Part shown: one piece after another, positions 1-11,710 of the stretch
Position numbering within the stretch: position 1 is the first letter of the stretch
Layout: each line of letters begins with the position of its first letter
NCBI GenBank assembly: GCA_027924585.1
Contig: BSBM01001387.1
Span: 496,001-560,000, forward strand
DNA: 64,000 nt
Origin: Larix kaempferi
Taxonomy: Eukaryota; Streptophyta; Pinopsida; Pinales; Pinaceae
Direction: 5' to 3'
The notes under the pieces: generated by a model
What the model saw: the letters and a program-made list of their open reading frames with translations, nothing else
Told to the model about the DNA's origin: nothing
Database searches by the model: none
Program-made: the position numbers and the translations under genes

Positions 1-589
1 TTTAGGTTGAGTGCCCCACTTGGATTTTCTTCTCCGCTTCCCCTATTTCTTGCTTAACCGGTAGAGTGGTATGATTATAGTAGAAGCTAACCACTTCCAT
101 AGCCTTGGACAGATCCCTGGATGGGCCTCATTCCTTGGACAACATTTTCCCCTTCTCCACTCTCCTTTTCATGCTTGTCACTCCTCCTCTCATCTTGCTA
201 CACTTCCTTCCCCTCATCCTTGTCAAATTTTATGCCCTCAAATTCCGAGAAACTAGCTTTTGTAGTAAAGAACCAGCTCAATATATGGGGATGAAGGCTT
301 GGGCCTTTGAATACCCTCGCCACCCTCCCTGATGATATACTTCGGCACAAGTTGCCATAATGGCCACCCCATTTGCGTACTGAGAACCCTCCCCCTTGCA
401 GGTGTAATCATCCTTCACCTTCTCCGTCACTCGCTTGGACTTAATGGCCCTGTGCCTTTTATTATTCAGTCTATTCTGCATTTTAACGTCTGCATGCACT
501 GCCTCCATTCGAGCTTACATCTGTTTCCTGTGGATTTGATCCCGCCTTCTCGTTCCTTCGCCATCCTATGGCCACCTTCGCACCTGCCG
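1..589. other. Unassigned sequence left of a retroelement breakpoint
   Basis: I recognise no gene here. The minus-strand integrase reading that enters from the right is clear down to about position 590 and then stops matching any integrase pattern, so 590 looks like a deletion or insertion breakpoint. The short open frames on both strands have low-complexity composition and no domain that I can name. It may be the far end of the same element or unrelated inserted DNA. Confidence 0.4.
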
Positions 590-1395
590 TGGGGACTCAG
601 TCGGGTACAATTGCTTTGGGTAACCCATGCAATTTGAATATTTATTTCATAAATATCCTTGCTATCTCAACATCCTTTTGAGTAAATTTCGCTGGAACAA
701 AATGTGTCGCCTTAGATAATTTATCCACCACAACCATGATGGAATCATGCTTTCTTGAAGTAGTTGGTAACTCGGTGATAATATCATAATTGGAAAATGA
801 TATAATTAACATGTTGGGAGTTTATGTTCAACATTTACTTGGTGGCATTTCATACATCTTGAAATATACTCAACAACATATTTCTTCATTCTCAACCAAA
901 AATACTACTTCCTTGTTGTAGCAATTGGTTTTTGTATCCTCGATGGTCAAAATATGGCATTTTATGGATTTCATCCACAATATCTCTTCTCAAATATGCA
1001 ACATTAGGAATATACATTCTACTTTTATAGGTAAGAAGTCCATCATCCTCCAAATGATAACCTTCATACCTCTTTTCCAAATTCAGTTGCTGTAATTTAT
1101 CTTCTACTTGCACATAATGTTCATCTTCAACAAGGTATTCAACAATCATTTGCCTTAATTCTATTTGGGGGCAAACACTAATTGTTGGCACATGCATTAC
1201 ATGCATTTTTTTGTTGAGTGCATCAACCACTTTATTTTTCTTCCCTTTTATGTGTTTGATTTCAAAATCACACGCACATAAAAATTCCAGCCATCTAGCT
1301 TGCTTTGCATTTCATGTTGGTTGCTCAAACAAATATTTTAAACCACAATGGCTAGCTCTAAGCTCAAATTTTCTACCCATCAAATAGCATCTCCA
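590..1395 (-). pseudogene. Ty3/gypsy RNase H end plus integrase fragment
   Basis: Read on minus, the segment at about 1395-1210 gives the end of a reverse transcriptase-linked RNase H: a LKYLFEQ-type motif, then ARWLEFL, then IKGKKNKVVDAL, the usual motif ending this domain. Directly after it comes the integrase zinc-binding domain, with two His in HKMPYFDHRGY and a CMKC pair further on, in a different frame. The integrase core follows at about 830-590, with a VVVDKLSKATHF-like stretch and then HGLPKAIV, where it breaks off. Frameshifts and stops interrupt it throughout. The second catalytic Asp region and everything beyond are absent. It would have acted in cDNA synthesis and integration of the parent element, but it cannot be functional now. 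Confidence 0.8.
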
Positions 1396-1396
1396 C

Positions 1397-1560
1397 ATTG
1401 TCTATCCCTTCCTCCTTTGATCAAACTTCTCCTTCTTCTTATCCTTCCTTGCATTGTGGAATTATGGCTTGATTTTGTTTTGACCATAACAATACTTAGC
1501 CTTTCTTATGATTTCATCTAGAGTTTGAGGTTCATTGCACTGAGAGTAGCAAGGTGCTTT
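1397..1560 (-). pseudogene. Ty3/gypsy gag C-terminal fragment joined to RNase H
   Basis: The minus strand reads EPQTLDEIIRKAKYCY, the motif that normally follows the LP-SY-D motif in gypsy gag proteins. The adjoining gag core is at 1860 and upward, so a roughly 300-bp insert separates the two gag parts. Immediately downstream (lower coordinates) the reading passes into RNase H at about 1395. The zinc knuckle, protease and almost all of RT have therefore been deleted between these points. Confidence 0.65.
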
Positions 1561-1685
1561 ACAACCCAATATGGGGGAGATGTTGTAATGTGTAACATTG
1601 TGTAACGTTATGCAACATGTCGTTCTGATAAAAATAAAATAAAAATGCAAATGATGCCGACTTAAACAAAAAAATAAATTATATT

Positions 1686-1840
1686 GATTTCATCTTAAAC
1701 TTAGATATATCAAGCACATGATCAAATATTTTGAGGTGTAAATTTTTTCTTAATGTATAAAAAATTTAAGATAAAAAAAAATATGCCTCAAGAAAGTGGA
1801 TCCCTCTCTGTGCTTGATAGATACAGGTTTAAGATGGATC
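1686..1840. repeat. MITE-like foldback inside gag
   Basis: The two arms are near-perfect inverted copies: CATCTTAAAC followed by a TATCAAGCACA block at 1691-1717 is mirrored at 1810-1836, and a TTGAGG block near 1731 is mirrored by CCTCAAG near 1786. The AT-rich centre lies near 1750-1770. The foldback sits in a roughly 300-bp insert that splits the gag reading, which suggests a small non-coding transposon. Clear target duplications were not found. A second, weaker inverted repeat (ATGTTG...CAACAT) lies at 1581-1620. Confidence 0.55.
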
Positions 1841-1859
1841 TATCCTGGTTAAAATCAAT

Positions 1860-2774
1860 TCAGTCCTTGTATGACTGAGGTAGTCCACTTAGAAAACGTT
1901 GAACTTTTGCTTTATCATCTATAAAACATTTATCATACCTCAACAACTCCAATAATTTATTTGCATACTCATCCATGGTCATTTGTCCCAACTTTAACTC
2001 ATGGAGATTTTTTATTTTATCATCATAGTACCTATCGGAGATATACTTTTGCTTGAAGTACTTCTTGAATTGCTTCCACACAATCTTTCTTTCATTGATT
2101 ATATTGACTTGTCTAAGGTGATCCCACCATATTGATGCTCTACCATTTAAATTAAATATGGCCACCCTTGCCTTCATGTTTCCAGAGTAGTCATGGACTT
2201 GGAAATACTTTCTCATCCCAAGAAGCCAAGCCTCCACTTCTTACTCATATTTCACTTCATCGTCAAATGTAGTGTGTTTTGCCTTTCGAAGTTCTCCATG
2301 TGAGTTGTCCTTAACATGATTCCTCCTCTTATTGAAGTGAGATGAAGAACTTGGATTGTTGGTGGAGACCTTAGAGGTAGATTACTCATTAGAATAAAAT
2401 TTTGGAGTATATGTTCTATCTCCATAAATCCTTCTTGAGTTGTGGGGCCTCTTGTGAGAATGCCTTCTTAAGCTACTCCCACTCTTATCATCATTGCATG
2501 AGTTCCACCCATGGTGCATCTTCTTTTGGATGTCTATCAATCTTTGAAGCATGGATGCATTCAATGGGTTATGTTCTTCATAGGCTCTAATCAACCTTTC
2601 ATTATTTGTTGTGCAACTTTGTAGCTCCAATTTTAGACTTCTCATGGTCTCTGAGATATTTGGGGGAGTTACTTGGTTTATTCGGCCATTAGAGTTAGTC
2701 TCTGCATTCGCAGCATGTATATTTTCTCCCAAGGCATCTGTTTTAGGTGCATATAAATAATGTACATCATTCAT
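1860..2774 (-). pseudogene. Ty3/gypsy gag core
   Basis: Two minus-strand frames, 2774-2382 and 2237-1860, form a capsid-type gag protein. The second holds the usual landmarks: EAWLLGMRKYF, RASIWWDHL, KQFKKYFKQKY, then MTMDEYANKLLELLRY and RFLSGLPQSY. This is the retrotransposon gag capsid domain that packages element RNA into particles. The N-terminal part is polar and unremarkable. An in-frame stop near 2238 separates the two parts. The copia element at 3057-9665 now separates this gag from its leader. Confidence 0.82.
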
Positions 2775-3056
2775 GGCGATAGTTTTTGTGGCCCAACCAT
2801 GATCAAATGAATTATGATTGCACTATATTGAATGATGTCCCCTAACTATCCTTGATATGGTACTGTATCTGCAAAAGTGTTCATATAATAACACTTGTTA
2901 GCTGCAATGCATCCTCATAAAATCATAAAACTATTTTTCATGCATTTTGGAACTACTGTATATTGACATTTTTGTCAAATAAAGGCTACAAGCACTTTTC
3001 TGTTCAATTTTTAGGAATATTTGAAGCACTTCTCCATAATTTGATCATGCACATTT
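2775..3056. other. Leader remnant between gag and the copia insertion
   Basis: No coding sequence was seen. By position this is the part of the gypsy leader next to the gag start. The last five bases (3052-3056, CATTT) are the left target duplication of the copia element and are repeated at 9666-9670. Confidence 0.6.
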
Positions 3057-4312
3057 TGTTAATTTTTTATCTTTAATTCGGACATACAACAATACTTGAA
3101 ATAAATGAACAAGCATAATCATAAGCATTCACATTCGACACACAAATTTACCCTAGGGATACTCTTTGTGACATGAAGGAGAAAACCCCAACAAAATATT
3201 CCTTAGTATATTGATAGATAGCGGAGAATGTATTTTACATCAAGCACCCCCGATGCAACTACAAAGCAAGAGAGAGATAGGCAAAGAAGAGAAATTCAGA
3301 AGAATGATTCTCCACTCAACCAATTCGTTAGTATTGGTTACATGCACAAATTGCCTTCAAGAGAATTCGCTCCAACATTGGAGACATCAATCCTGCATGG
3401 AAAAGTGCACCATATATCTCATGCACGCACTTTAACTCTAAGTACTAACTTTAGGATGAACTCGCCCTTTAACTGAATGCTAGCCCACTTAGTTAGGTGG
3501 CTAACTTAAGTGTCGTCATGCAAGTGTCGCAGAAACTCAAGTGTCATCTTCTAGTTTAACACAAGTGACGCCTTTTAGTTTAACACAAGTGTCATCATGC
3601 AAAACACTTAGTTAACTAGATCTTCTTTGTTATCACTCAGTTAACTCTTTTAACTGGATTCTTCCTTGTTAACATCACTGAAGTGATCAAATCGAGTTCT
3701 CCTTTAATTAACTGAAGTATTCTTTATTAATATCACTGAAGTTTAACAATTCGAATTCTCTTTAATTTATAACACCACTGAAGTGTGCAAATCGAATTCT
3801 CTCTTATTTTATCACATCTTATCCTTATTTCTTGTCTTATATGCATGGTCCACGTGTGCTAGCTTAACTAATTATCATATCAAATATACGAAGGATATTT
3901 TCCTAATGATGTGATAATCTTATTCTACTATCGTTCCAAGTGGTCATATGCTAAAGCAATTCACTCTAGAGGTGGCCAGTCTCTAGAGGAGACTTAATAT
4001 CTCAACCATGGTTAGTAGTACATCACACACCATTCATGCTTCGACATGCAAAGCATCACCTCAACACATGAGGATTTGTCTTAACACACAAGACCTTAGC
4101 TTTGATTAGCAAGACTGTACAACATCACCACTTTGTCATACAAAGCACTTACCTCAACACATGAGGCTCATTCTTGAGTCTAACTCAAGATTATTCTCCA
4201 AGTTTCCTAAGTCCAACTCAAGATCCTATAAGGCACTACCTTGACACACGAGGCTTAATATTGACACATAAGATTGACTTGGAGAATGACTCATGATGAT
4301 GTAACTTCAACA
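3057..4312 (-). repeat. Copia 3' LTR
   Basis: This is homologous along its whole length to 8412-9665. The ends are TG...CA with TGTT/AACA inverted repeats. It contains many short repeats of the form CAAGTGTC near 3508-3600 and CTCAACACATGAG-like motifs near 4050-4280. The left side carries the CATTT duplication. Confidence 0.93.
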
Positions 4313-4321
4313 CCCCCTCTC
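4313..4321 (-). promoter_or_regulatory. Copia polypurine tract
   Basis: Read on minus this is GAGAGGGGG, directly touching the 3' LTR. It would prime plus-strand DNA synthesis, and it fixes the element's orientation as minus. Confidence 0.85.
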
Positions 4322-4439
4322 AATGAGGGAGGCATTATCTGCCATGCCAAGCTTGTCTCAGAAGTACTTATACTTCGTCACAAATAGAGGCTTAGTCAAC
4401 ATATCTGCTATCTCCTCACCAGTAACAATGTACTGAAGT

Positions 4440-5880
4440 ATTATGGCGCCTCTCTAGACCATCTCTCTAATGTAGTGGCACTTCATCTCAATGTGTTTCA
4501 ATCTGTCATGAAACACATGGTTCTTTGAATGCTTAATGCGGCTCTGATTATCAGAGTGAATGACAGTGGTCTCAAGCTTCTCATCGAAAAACCCATCAAG
4601 TAGCTTCCTAATCCACACAACTTCTCGGTAGGCAGTACTAGCTGCAATATACTCTGCTTTTGTAGTACTCTTGGCTACGGAGCCCTGCTTCCTGCTTGAC
4701 CAAGAGATCATAGCTGATCCCAAGCTAAAACAAAATCTGGATGTACTCTTGCAGTCCACAATACTACCACCCCAGTCAGAGTCAGCATAACCAAGTAGCA
4801 TCACTCCTCCACTGGAGGCATATATGTGTCCATAAGCAATAATATATTGAAGGTATCTAAGTACATGCTTGGAAGCAACCCAATGTCTATGTCTTGGTTC
4901 ATACATGAACTAACTCAAGATATTCACTGCATAACATATGTATGTTCTACTATGTATCAAGTACATCAAGAAACCAATGAGATGTATATACATGGTAGGA
5001 TCCACTAGATCCGATTCGGAATATGACTCATGTAGTTTCTTTATATTAGAAACCATTTGTGTAGACATGGATTTACAATCCATCATACCAAACTTCCACA
5101 ACACATCAACTGTGTACTTTCCTTGTGAAAGAAAGATCTCATATTTCCTTTTCTAAACTTCCATACCAAGAAAGTAGTGCATAAGACCCAAGCCTTTCAT
5201 TTTGAACTCAGAAGTGAGCTCCCTCTTGCACCGAGCTATCTCTTGTTCCTCTCCAATGAGGAGCAAGTCATCAACATAGAGAACCAAGATCAGGGTTTGG
5301 TTCTTCACAATCTTGAAGTACATGTTAGGGTCAGCTTCGCTTGTGGAGAATCCCAAGATCTGAAGATAGCTGTCAATCCTTGAATAACAATCCCTCGGGG
5401 CCTACTTAATCCCATACAAGACTTTCTTAAGTTTGAATACATGAGACTCCTTCCCATGAACTACAAACCCCTCAAGTTATTGTATGTATACTTCATCCTC
5501 AACTTCACCATTGAGAAAGGCAATCTTCACATCCATTTGGTGAAGTTTCCATGCCATAACTGAAGCAAGGGAAATTATGGCTTGAATAGTAGTGTACTTG
5601 GCCACAGGAGCGAATGTCTCATCATAGTCTATCCCTTCTTTCTGTGAGAAACCATGAGCCACAAATATTGCTTTATACTTTTCAATACTGCCATCTACTG
5701 CATGTTTGATTTTATAAAGCCACTTGGAAGTTAATATTGACTTCCCTTAAGGTTTAGGAACCACTTCCCACACACCATTCTTCATGAGAGATGTGTATTC
5801 TTCCACCATGGTATCTTTCCATACTTGCTTCTTGGAGGCTTCCTCAAAGTAGAGGGTTCTGAATCACTAATGTGACTCAT
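4440..5880 (-). pseudogene. Copia reverse transcriptase and RNase H
   Basis: The minus strand shows the copia RT domain. It opens with a SKWLYKIK-like start near 5740, then HGFSQKEGIDYDETFAPVAK (5660-5600) and LHQMDVKIAFLNGE (about 5550-5490), and the catalytic YVDDLLLIG lies at about 5278-5253. The RNase H follows at 4906-4454 with YADSDWGG, KSTSRF, TTKAEYIAAS and SDNQS, the usual copia motifs. Together these would copy element RNA into DNA. Stops and frameshifts at about 5150, 5360-5470, 5110 and 4907 split the reading into five pieces, so it is inactive. The key YVDD and the D/E residues of RNase H remain readable. Confidence 0.92.
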
Positions 5881-6049
5881 CTATGCGACATATCCTAAAA
5901 ATATTTCAAGTCCATTTTTCTCTCTGGATGAGCTTGGAGGTGCGCCATGCTTTTCTGCCTCTTACAGAATGTCTCGACAACATGCATATCTCCTCTTAGT
6001 AGGAATTTCATTAAGAGATCTTTCTATCAGATCTACTGGCCCTTTAAGG

Positions 6050-7110
6050 TCAAGTGGATCTATGGGGAGAATTAGAAGTTGGATCCTCCATCATGGGAGT
6101 CTCATGCTCCTCTATATTTGAATCACACTGAAGTTCTTTGGAGCACTTGAAGGTAGCCTCTTCATGAAATGTTACATCTCTGCTGACTTCAATGTTTCTT
6201 TGTCCTGGAACATATATTATATAAGCTTTGGAGGATTCACTATATCCAACAAATGTGCCTTTCTTTCCGGATGGCTCCAATTTTTTCCTCTTCTCTTTTG
6301 GTGCATGAATGTAGACAGGACAACTGAAAATATTCAAGTGTCCAACATCTGTTTTTTCACTAGTGAAAACCTCCTAAGGAGTCTTTTCTCCCAAGATAGC
6401 ATGAGTAGTTATTTTTTGTATATAAACAACTATGCTAGAGGCTTCTTCCCATAAGGAAGTGGAAAGATCCTAATCACATATCATAGCTTTTGGAACCTCA
6501 TAGAATGTTCTATTCTTTCTTTTAGCAACCCCATTATGCTGGGGGTTGTAGGGTACAATCAGTTGTCTTCTTATTCATGCATCTCAACAGAAGTCATTAA
6601 ATTCACAAGACTCGAACTCTCCTCCATTATCAAATCTCAAAGCACGAATGTGCTTTCTAGTGTGGTTATCAACCAATGCTTTAAAATCTTGAAACTTGTT
6701 GAAAGTTTCACTCTTATCCTTCATAAAATAGATCCAAGACTTTCAAGAGAAGTCATCTATGATAAGCACATAGTATAAATAACCACTCAAGGATGGTGCT
6801 GATATAGGACCACATAGATCGGAATGAATCAAGTCTAGAATCCCTTTGGATATTTTGGTACTACTTGGAAAACTCTTCTTGATGTTCTTTCCAAGAGCAC
6901 AACCTCTACAAACACTATCATATTCAAATTTAAACATAGGAATACCTTTTACCATCTTCTACAATCCAAGTAGTGCTTTGAAATGGAGATGACCAAGCCT
7001 CATATTCCACAGCTCACACAGACTAACTGTGTCATGGATCATGGCTTGAATGAGCTTTCTAGGAACTTTGTAGAGACCTCCCTCTCTAACTCCAATCACA
7101 GCTGTAGAAT
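6050..7110 (-). pseudogene. Copia integrase
   Basis: On minus, the zinc-binding domain starts near 7010 with LWNMRLGHLHFKAL and continues with VCRGCALGKN (about 6910). The catalytic core shows the first Asp in LIHSDLCGP (about 6815) and a YVLIIDDFS stretch. Its later part is scrambled by frameshifts between about 6740 and 6340. The C-terminal part at 6337-6050 carries KKGTFVGYSESSKAYIIY and a DVTFHE motif, typical of copia integrase ends. This enzyme would insert the cDNA. It is clearly broken in the middle. Confidence 0.88.
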
Positions 7111-7474
7111 TCAAGTATGAATTCTTAGGCCATAAGAGAGCTTTGTTGTCCATAAAGATTACTATGAATCCTTTATCTTTTACAACCGAGATAGAAATGA
7201 GGTTTTTCTTCAATTCGGGAATAAACAAAATTTCATCAACATGCAGTACATCCCCTAAATCCAACTGAAAAGAAGTGGATCCAACTCCTTGGATCGACTT
7301 GGTGGTATCATCTCCAAGCTCCACCTGACAGGATAACTTTTTTTCCTTTAGATCTATAATAGCACTCCTATATCCAATCATGTGCTTGTATGTGCCACTA
7401 TCCACCAGCCATGTGTCAGCACTAGTGGTAATGGATCCAGATAGGGCTGAGACAAGATAGTACTCCTTCCTCAT
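7111..7474 (-). pseudogene. Copia aspartic protease
   Basis: The minus strand has WLVDSGTYKHM at about 7410-7378. The usual copia active site is DSGA followed by S/T and H-M, so the catalytic Asp-Ser-Gly is kept. Downstream LGDVLHVDEILFIPELKKNLISI is the usual link to the integrase region and runs without a break. The protease would cut the polyprotein. Confidence 0.85.
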
Positions 7475-7513
7475 CTCCTGAACATTGGAAGAATATTTCT
7501 TGTAGGTTCATCT

Positions 7514-8340
7514 TCAGTAGCAGTAGAAGCATGAAAATCTACCCTTAAACTTTCCTCTTTGATTTGCACAAAATTCTCTTGCAAAGTGGCCCTTCTTATT
7601 GCAATTGAAACATTTAACTTTAGACTTATCAAATGTCTTGTTGTAATCATTTTCCTTTTGATGAGAAAACTTCGTATGAGAAAAGGATTTCTTTCCTCTC
7701 TTCATTTGTGTTGCAAGAGCAAGGTTCTCTTCTTTGGAGGAAGTATATTTACTCTGGATTCACCCTTCTTCTTGTAGGAAATCATGCCACAGTATTTCAA
7801 AGTTTGGTTTCACTTCTTGACCATTTACTGTAGCCAAGAATGTCTCCCATGAAGATGGAAGGCCATGGACAACAGTATTTATGAGATCATCATCATCAAT
7901 AGTCACACCAATGCTCACAAGTTGATCTCTTACTTGAGAGATATTTGTGAAGAAGGAAGCAACAACTTTGTACTTCTCCATCTTCAGGTTTTGAAGCTTT
8001 TTATTCAATGCTCTCTTTTGACTGGGCGCCTTCTTCTCATAAATATTTGTCAAAGTGTCGAAGCATTACTTTGTGGTCTTCAATGGATTAATCATGGGCA
8101 TCAAATTGTCTTTCACAGAATCATAAATGATTATCTTTGCTTTGGCTTGATTCTTATTGAAGGTAATGCGCCCTGCATTAGAAGAGGGATCTTCAATGAC
8201 ACTGGATACGTATCCATCCATAGCATGCTCTTCTAGGATATTTAGAATCCCGACCTTCCAAGTATTGAAGTTTGAAGTTCCTTCAAGTCGGTATTCTAGT
8301 CTTATTGAGATTGAAGTCATTATTCTTCAAGTACTGTGCT
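7514..8340 (-). pseudogene. Copia gag with altered zinc knuckle
   Basis: The likely start is at 8320 on minus. The N-terminal part has LEGTSNFNTWKVGILNILEEHAM, the standard copia gag opening. A second piece (8053-7760) has GVTIDDDDLINTVVHGLPSSWETF, also standard. The last piece (7705-7514) holds a zinc knuckle reading CFNCNKKGHFAREFC, which is CX2CX4HX5C instead of CX2CX4HX4C, so the last Cys is displaced by one residue. Stops split the three pieces. The protein would form the particle and bind RNA. Confidence 0.87.
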
Positions 8341-8399
8341 CACTCAGGATCTACATAGGCTCAAGCTTGACTGCTGAACTTAGCTCTTTCATGCCTCGA

Positions 8400-8411
8400 G
8401 CTCTGATACCA
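8400..8411 (-). promoter_or_regulatory. Copia primer binding site (initiator tRNA-Met)
   Basis: Read on minus, TGGTATCAGAGC starts directly at the inner edge of the 5' LTR. It matches the complement of the 3' end of plant initiator tRNA-Met and would prime minus-strand cDNA synthesis. Confidence 0.92.
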
Positions 8412-9665
8412 TGTTAATTTTTTATCTTTAATTTAGACTTACAACAATACTTGCAATAAATGAACAATCATAATCATAAGCATTCACATTCAACACACAA
8501 ATTTACCCTATGGAAACCCTCTATGACTTGAGGGAGAAAACCCCAACAAAATCTTCCTTAGTATATTGATGGATATTAGAGAATGTATTTTACATCAAAC
8601 ACCCCTGGTGCAATTACATAGCAAGAGAGAGATAGACAAAGAAGAGAAACTCAGAATAATGATTCTCCACTCAACCAATTCCCTAGTATTGGTTACATGC
8701 ACAAATTTCCTTCAAGAGAATTCGCTCCAACATTGGAGACATTAATCCTACATGGAAAAGTGCACCATACATCTGATGCAAGTGCTTTAACTCTGAGTAT
8801 TGACTTCAGGATGAACTCACCCTTTAACTGAATACTATCCCACTTAGTTAGGTGTTTAACTTTAGTGTCATCATGCATGTGTCGCAACTCAAGTGTCATC
8901 TTTTAGTTTAACACAAGTATCGACGTGCAAAACACTTAGTTAACTAGATCTTCTTTGCTATCACTTAGTTAACTCTTTTAACTGAAGTCTTCCTTGTTAA
9001 CATCACCGAAGTGATCAAATCGAGTTCTCCTTTAATTGAATAAAGTATTCTTGTTAATATCACTGAAGTTTAACAATTCAGATTCTCTTTAATTTAAGTC
9101 TTTATCATCACTGAACTGTGCAAATCAAATTCTCTCTTATATTATCACATCTTCTCTTTATCTCTTGTCTTATCTACATGTTCCACATGTGCCAGCTTAA
9201 CTAATTATCATATCAAATATACTAAGGATATTTTCCTAATGATGTGATCATCTTATTCTACTATCATTCAAAGTGGTCATATGCTAATGTAATTCACTCT
9301 AGAGGTGGCCAATCTCTAGAGGAGACTTAATATCTCAACCATGGTTAGTAGTATATCACACACCATTCATGCTTTGACATGCAAAGCATCACCTCAACAC
9401 ATGAGACACCACCTCAACACATGAGGATCTATCTTGACACACAAGACCTTAGCCTTGACTAGCAAGACTATACAACATCATCACTTTGTCATACAAAGCA
9501 CCTACCTCAACACACAAGGTTCATTATTGAGTCCAACTCAAGATTCTTCTACAAGTTTCCTGAGTCCAAATCAGGCTCCTATAAGGCACTACCTTGACAC
9601 ACGAGGCTCAATCTTGACACACAAGATTGACTTGGAGAATGACTCATGATGTTTTAACTTCAACA
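8412..9665 (-). repeat. Copia 5' LTR
   Basis: Partner of 3057-4312. It ends TTCAACA at 9665, followed by the CATTT duplication at 9666-9670. The two LTRs differ at many scattered positions and small indels, so the insertion is not recent. Confidence 0.93.
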
Positions 9666-9670
9666 CATTT

Positions 9671-11695
9671 GTTTCCCTATGGATTGGTTTTCCAAAGACT
9701 ATAATCATGCTCATTATGATCTCATACCTAAAAGTTACAACACTTCAAAATTACCAATTTTGCCAATTTGGCACTTTTCCTTTAGGTGAATTTAGTCCGA
9801 GGGACCAACTTCAACCACCTATAGAATAAAATCTAGGGAGAACTAGATTTTTTTTGTATCCAATGCTTATAATAATCATAACATGGATTACTCAACAACT
9901 TTTAGATCTTTGATTTGATTCCCCGATCAATTTCTAGAATTTTCTAGAATCGACTATTTCTACTTTTTGCACTTTTTTGAATTATTTTTCAAAAATTACT
10001 ATCTCCCAAATTGAGCATTTATAGGAAAACTTCCTCTTAGTAAACTTGTTCATATTGATGAGTAGGTAAAATGTTGAAATCATAAAAAAAATTATTTCTT
10101 GTTTCTCAGGTAATTTTTCCCTCTTACAACATTTTCAAAATCCCTAAAAAGTGCCCCAGAAAAGTGGATTTTGGCTTGTTTTTGAATTCCCATTCCAAAT
10201 TTGACAATTTTGTCAAAGGATCAAAAGGGTTTTTGCATGCTTGGTCATGGAATATACAATCCAATTTTCATCATGAATAGGGGCGCTATTTGGGTTTATG
10301 ATCAGGGTCTTCAAAAGGAACTAATTCTCAATTTTTGAAAATTCTGAGCTGAGTGAGGAATCCACCCTCACTAAAAAATTTGTAGCCCTCGATGCTATAG
10401 ATCCAAACCCAAAAATTTCATCGAAATTTGATAAAGAATTCTCCTGTTATGTCCAAATTAAGTTTTGGGTTGTGCTCTTTTTTTAATAATAATTTTTTCG
10501 TACTGCTAACATGGCATGGAACGTGGTAGGGGTGATGTGGCACCATGTCCTCCTGGACCCTACGTAGCAACCTCCAATTCTGCCATGTCATATTATGCTT
10601 TGGTCTATGTTAATGTCATTGGAATCCCCAAATATTCCCATGCCACAATTTTTAACCCTGTTAGAATCAATCCCACGAACGATCTAGATCTCACAATCTC
10701 ATATCCCAAAATGACCCGGGTCATTTGCAGTAGGGTGCTTTGTCTACTGCCTTTACCTTTATCCATTTTCATGAACACTCAAGATCTAATATTCTGAATC
10801 GCCCGATGAGATCTCAACCATTCGCAGTGACCATCCCCATGTTAAGTCCCGATCATCTTGAATTTGCATGAATTGTATGAATCAAGCAATGAAACATGCA
10901 TGATTGCATTTGGGCCATTCACCGAGGGCACCCCTATGTTAATTTTCAATCCATTAAATTACGCAAATGGGCGAGATCTAAATATGAGACTTATATGGTT
11001 TAATCCGAGTCGTTCGCTGTGATACCCCTTGCGATAAGCTTCCATCAACTTGAATTGCGTGAATGGTCAAGATTAAATGATCCAAATCGGGAAATCTAAT
11101 CCTATCCATTCGCAAAGAAATCCCCCATGTTATGTCGAAAGCACATTGTTTTGAATGAACACTCAAGATTTAATGATATGGTATGCACGATTTAATCCGA
11201 GCCATCCACAACATTGATCGATCTCTACCCTTCCTATGTGGATACCACCCATGCATCATTGATTCCCGCTTAGCACTGCCACCTATATGCTCGATCTACG
11301 TGGCTCCTCCATGTTGTACCTATCGTCCATATGGGATTTCTTGGGCCCACATCAAAATTTCACCAAAATTTTGAATTCTACGTAAATTGGTAAATTTTAT
11401 ATGAAACTTACACATGGACCTTCTCCAATTGGGAATTTATCTGTCACTTAACATAATGAAATTTTTTATTGATAGCTCTACCAATTTTGAATTTTTTCCC
11501 AAACTTTCTTAAACTAATCCACCATTCTTGTTGGTGGCCACAACATCCAACTCATGGCTTTGTTAAAATACCATATGAGAATTAAAACCATGAATTTTCC
11601 TCAGAGGCATTTCATAAAACATTTCCATTATAAAATCAATTTTCTTTCTGTAGGAACTGATTTCGACCCATACAACCCCAGTGCTGAAACCAAGA
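9671..11695 (-). other. Non-coding leader of the outer gypsy element with ~97-bp degenerate repeats
   Basis: No coding region was recognised in two kilobases. By position, between the PBS at 11696-11707 and gag, it is the untranslated leader of the minus-strand gypsy element. From about 10771 to 11230 it holds four or five degenerate copies of a unit of roughly 95-100 bp. Repeat landmarks are CTCAAGAT-TAAT-like starts near 10776, 10961, 11060 and 11156, and CCATGTTA and ATCAACTTGAAT-like blocks in between. Confidence 0.55.
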
Positions 11696-11707
11696 GCTTT
11701 GATACCA
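11696..11707 (-). promoter_or_regulatory. Gypsy primer binding site (tRNA-Met type)
   Basis: The minus strand reads TGGTATCAAAGC, one base away from the initiator tRNA-Met complement, and lies 3 bp inside the LTR end at 11711. Confidence 0.8.
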
Positions 11708-11710
11708 CTA

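Larger units (their letters stand above)
3057..9665 (-). mobile_element. Structurally complete Ty1/copia element, coding broken
   Basis: Two LTRs of about 1.25 kb (3057-4312 and 8412-9665) both start TGTTAA and end TTCAACA. Perfect 5-bp duplications CATTT flank the element (3052-3056 and 9666-9670). The PBS for initiator tRNA-Met directly abuts the right LTR and a purine tract abuts the left LTR, so the element reads on minus. Inside, in order, are gag, protease, integrase, RT and RNase H, which is the copia order. Total length is 6,609 bp. Several stops and frameshifts mean it cannot move by itself. It is inserted in the leader of the surrounding gypsy element. Confidence 0.95.

Noticed and set aside
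8400-8411. tRNA gene fragment
   Set aside because: Only the 12 bases of a primer binding site match; no tRNA body or arms are present.
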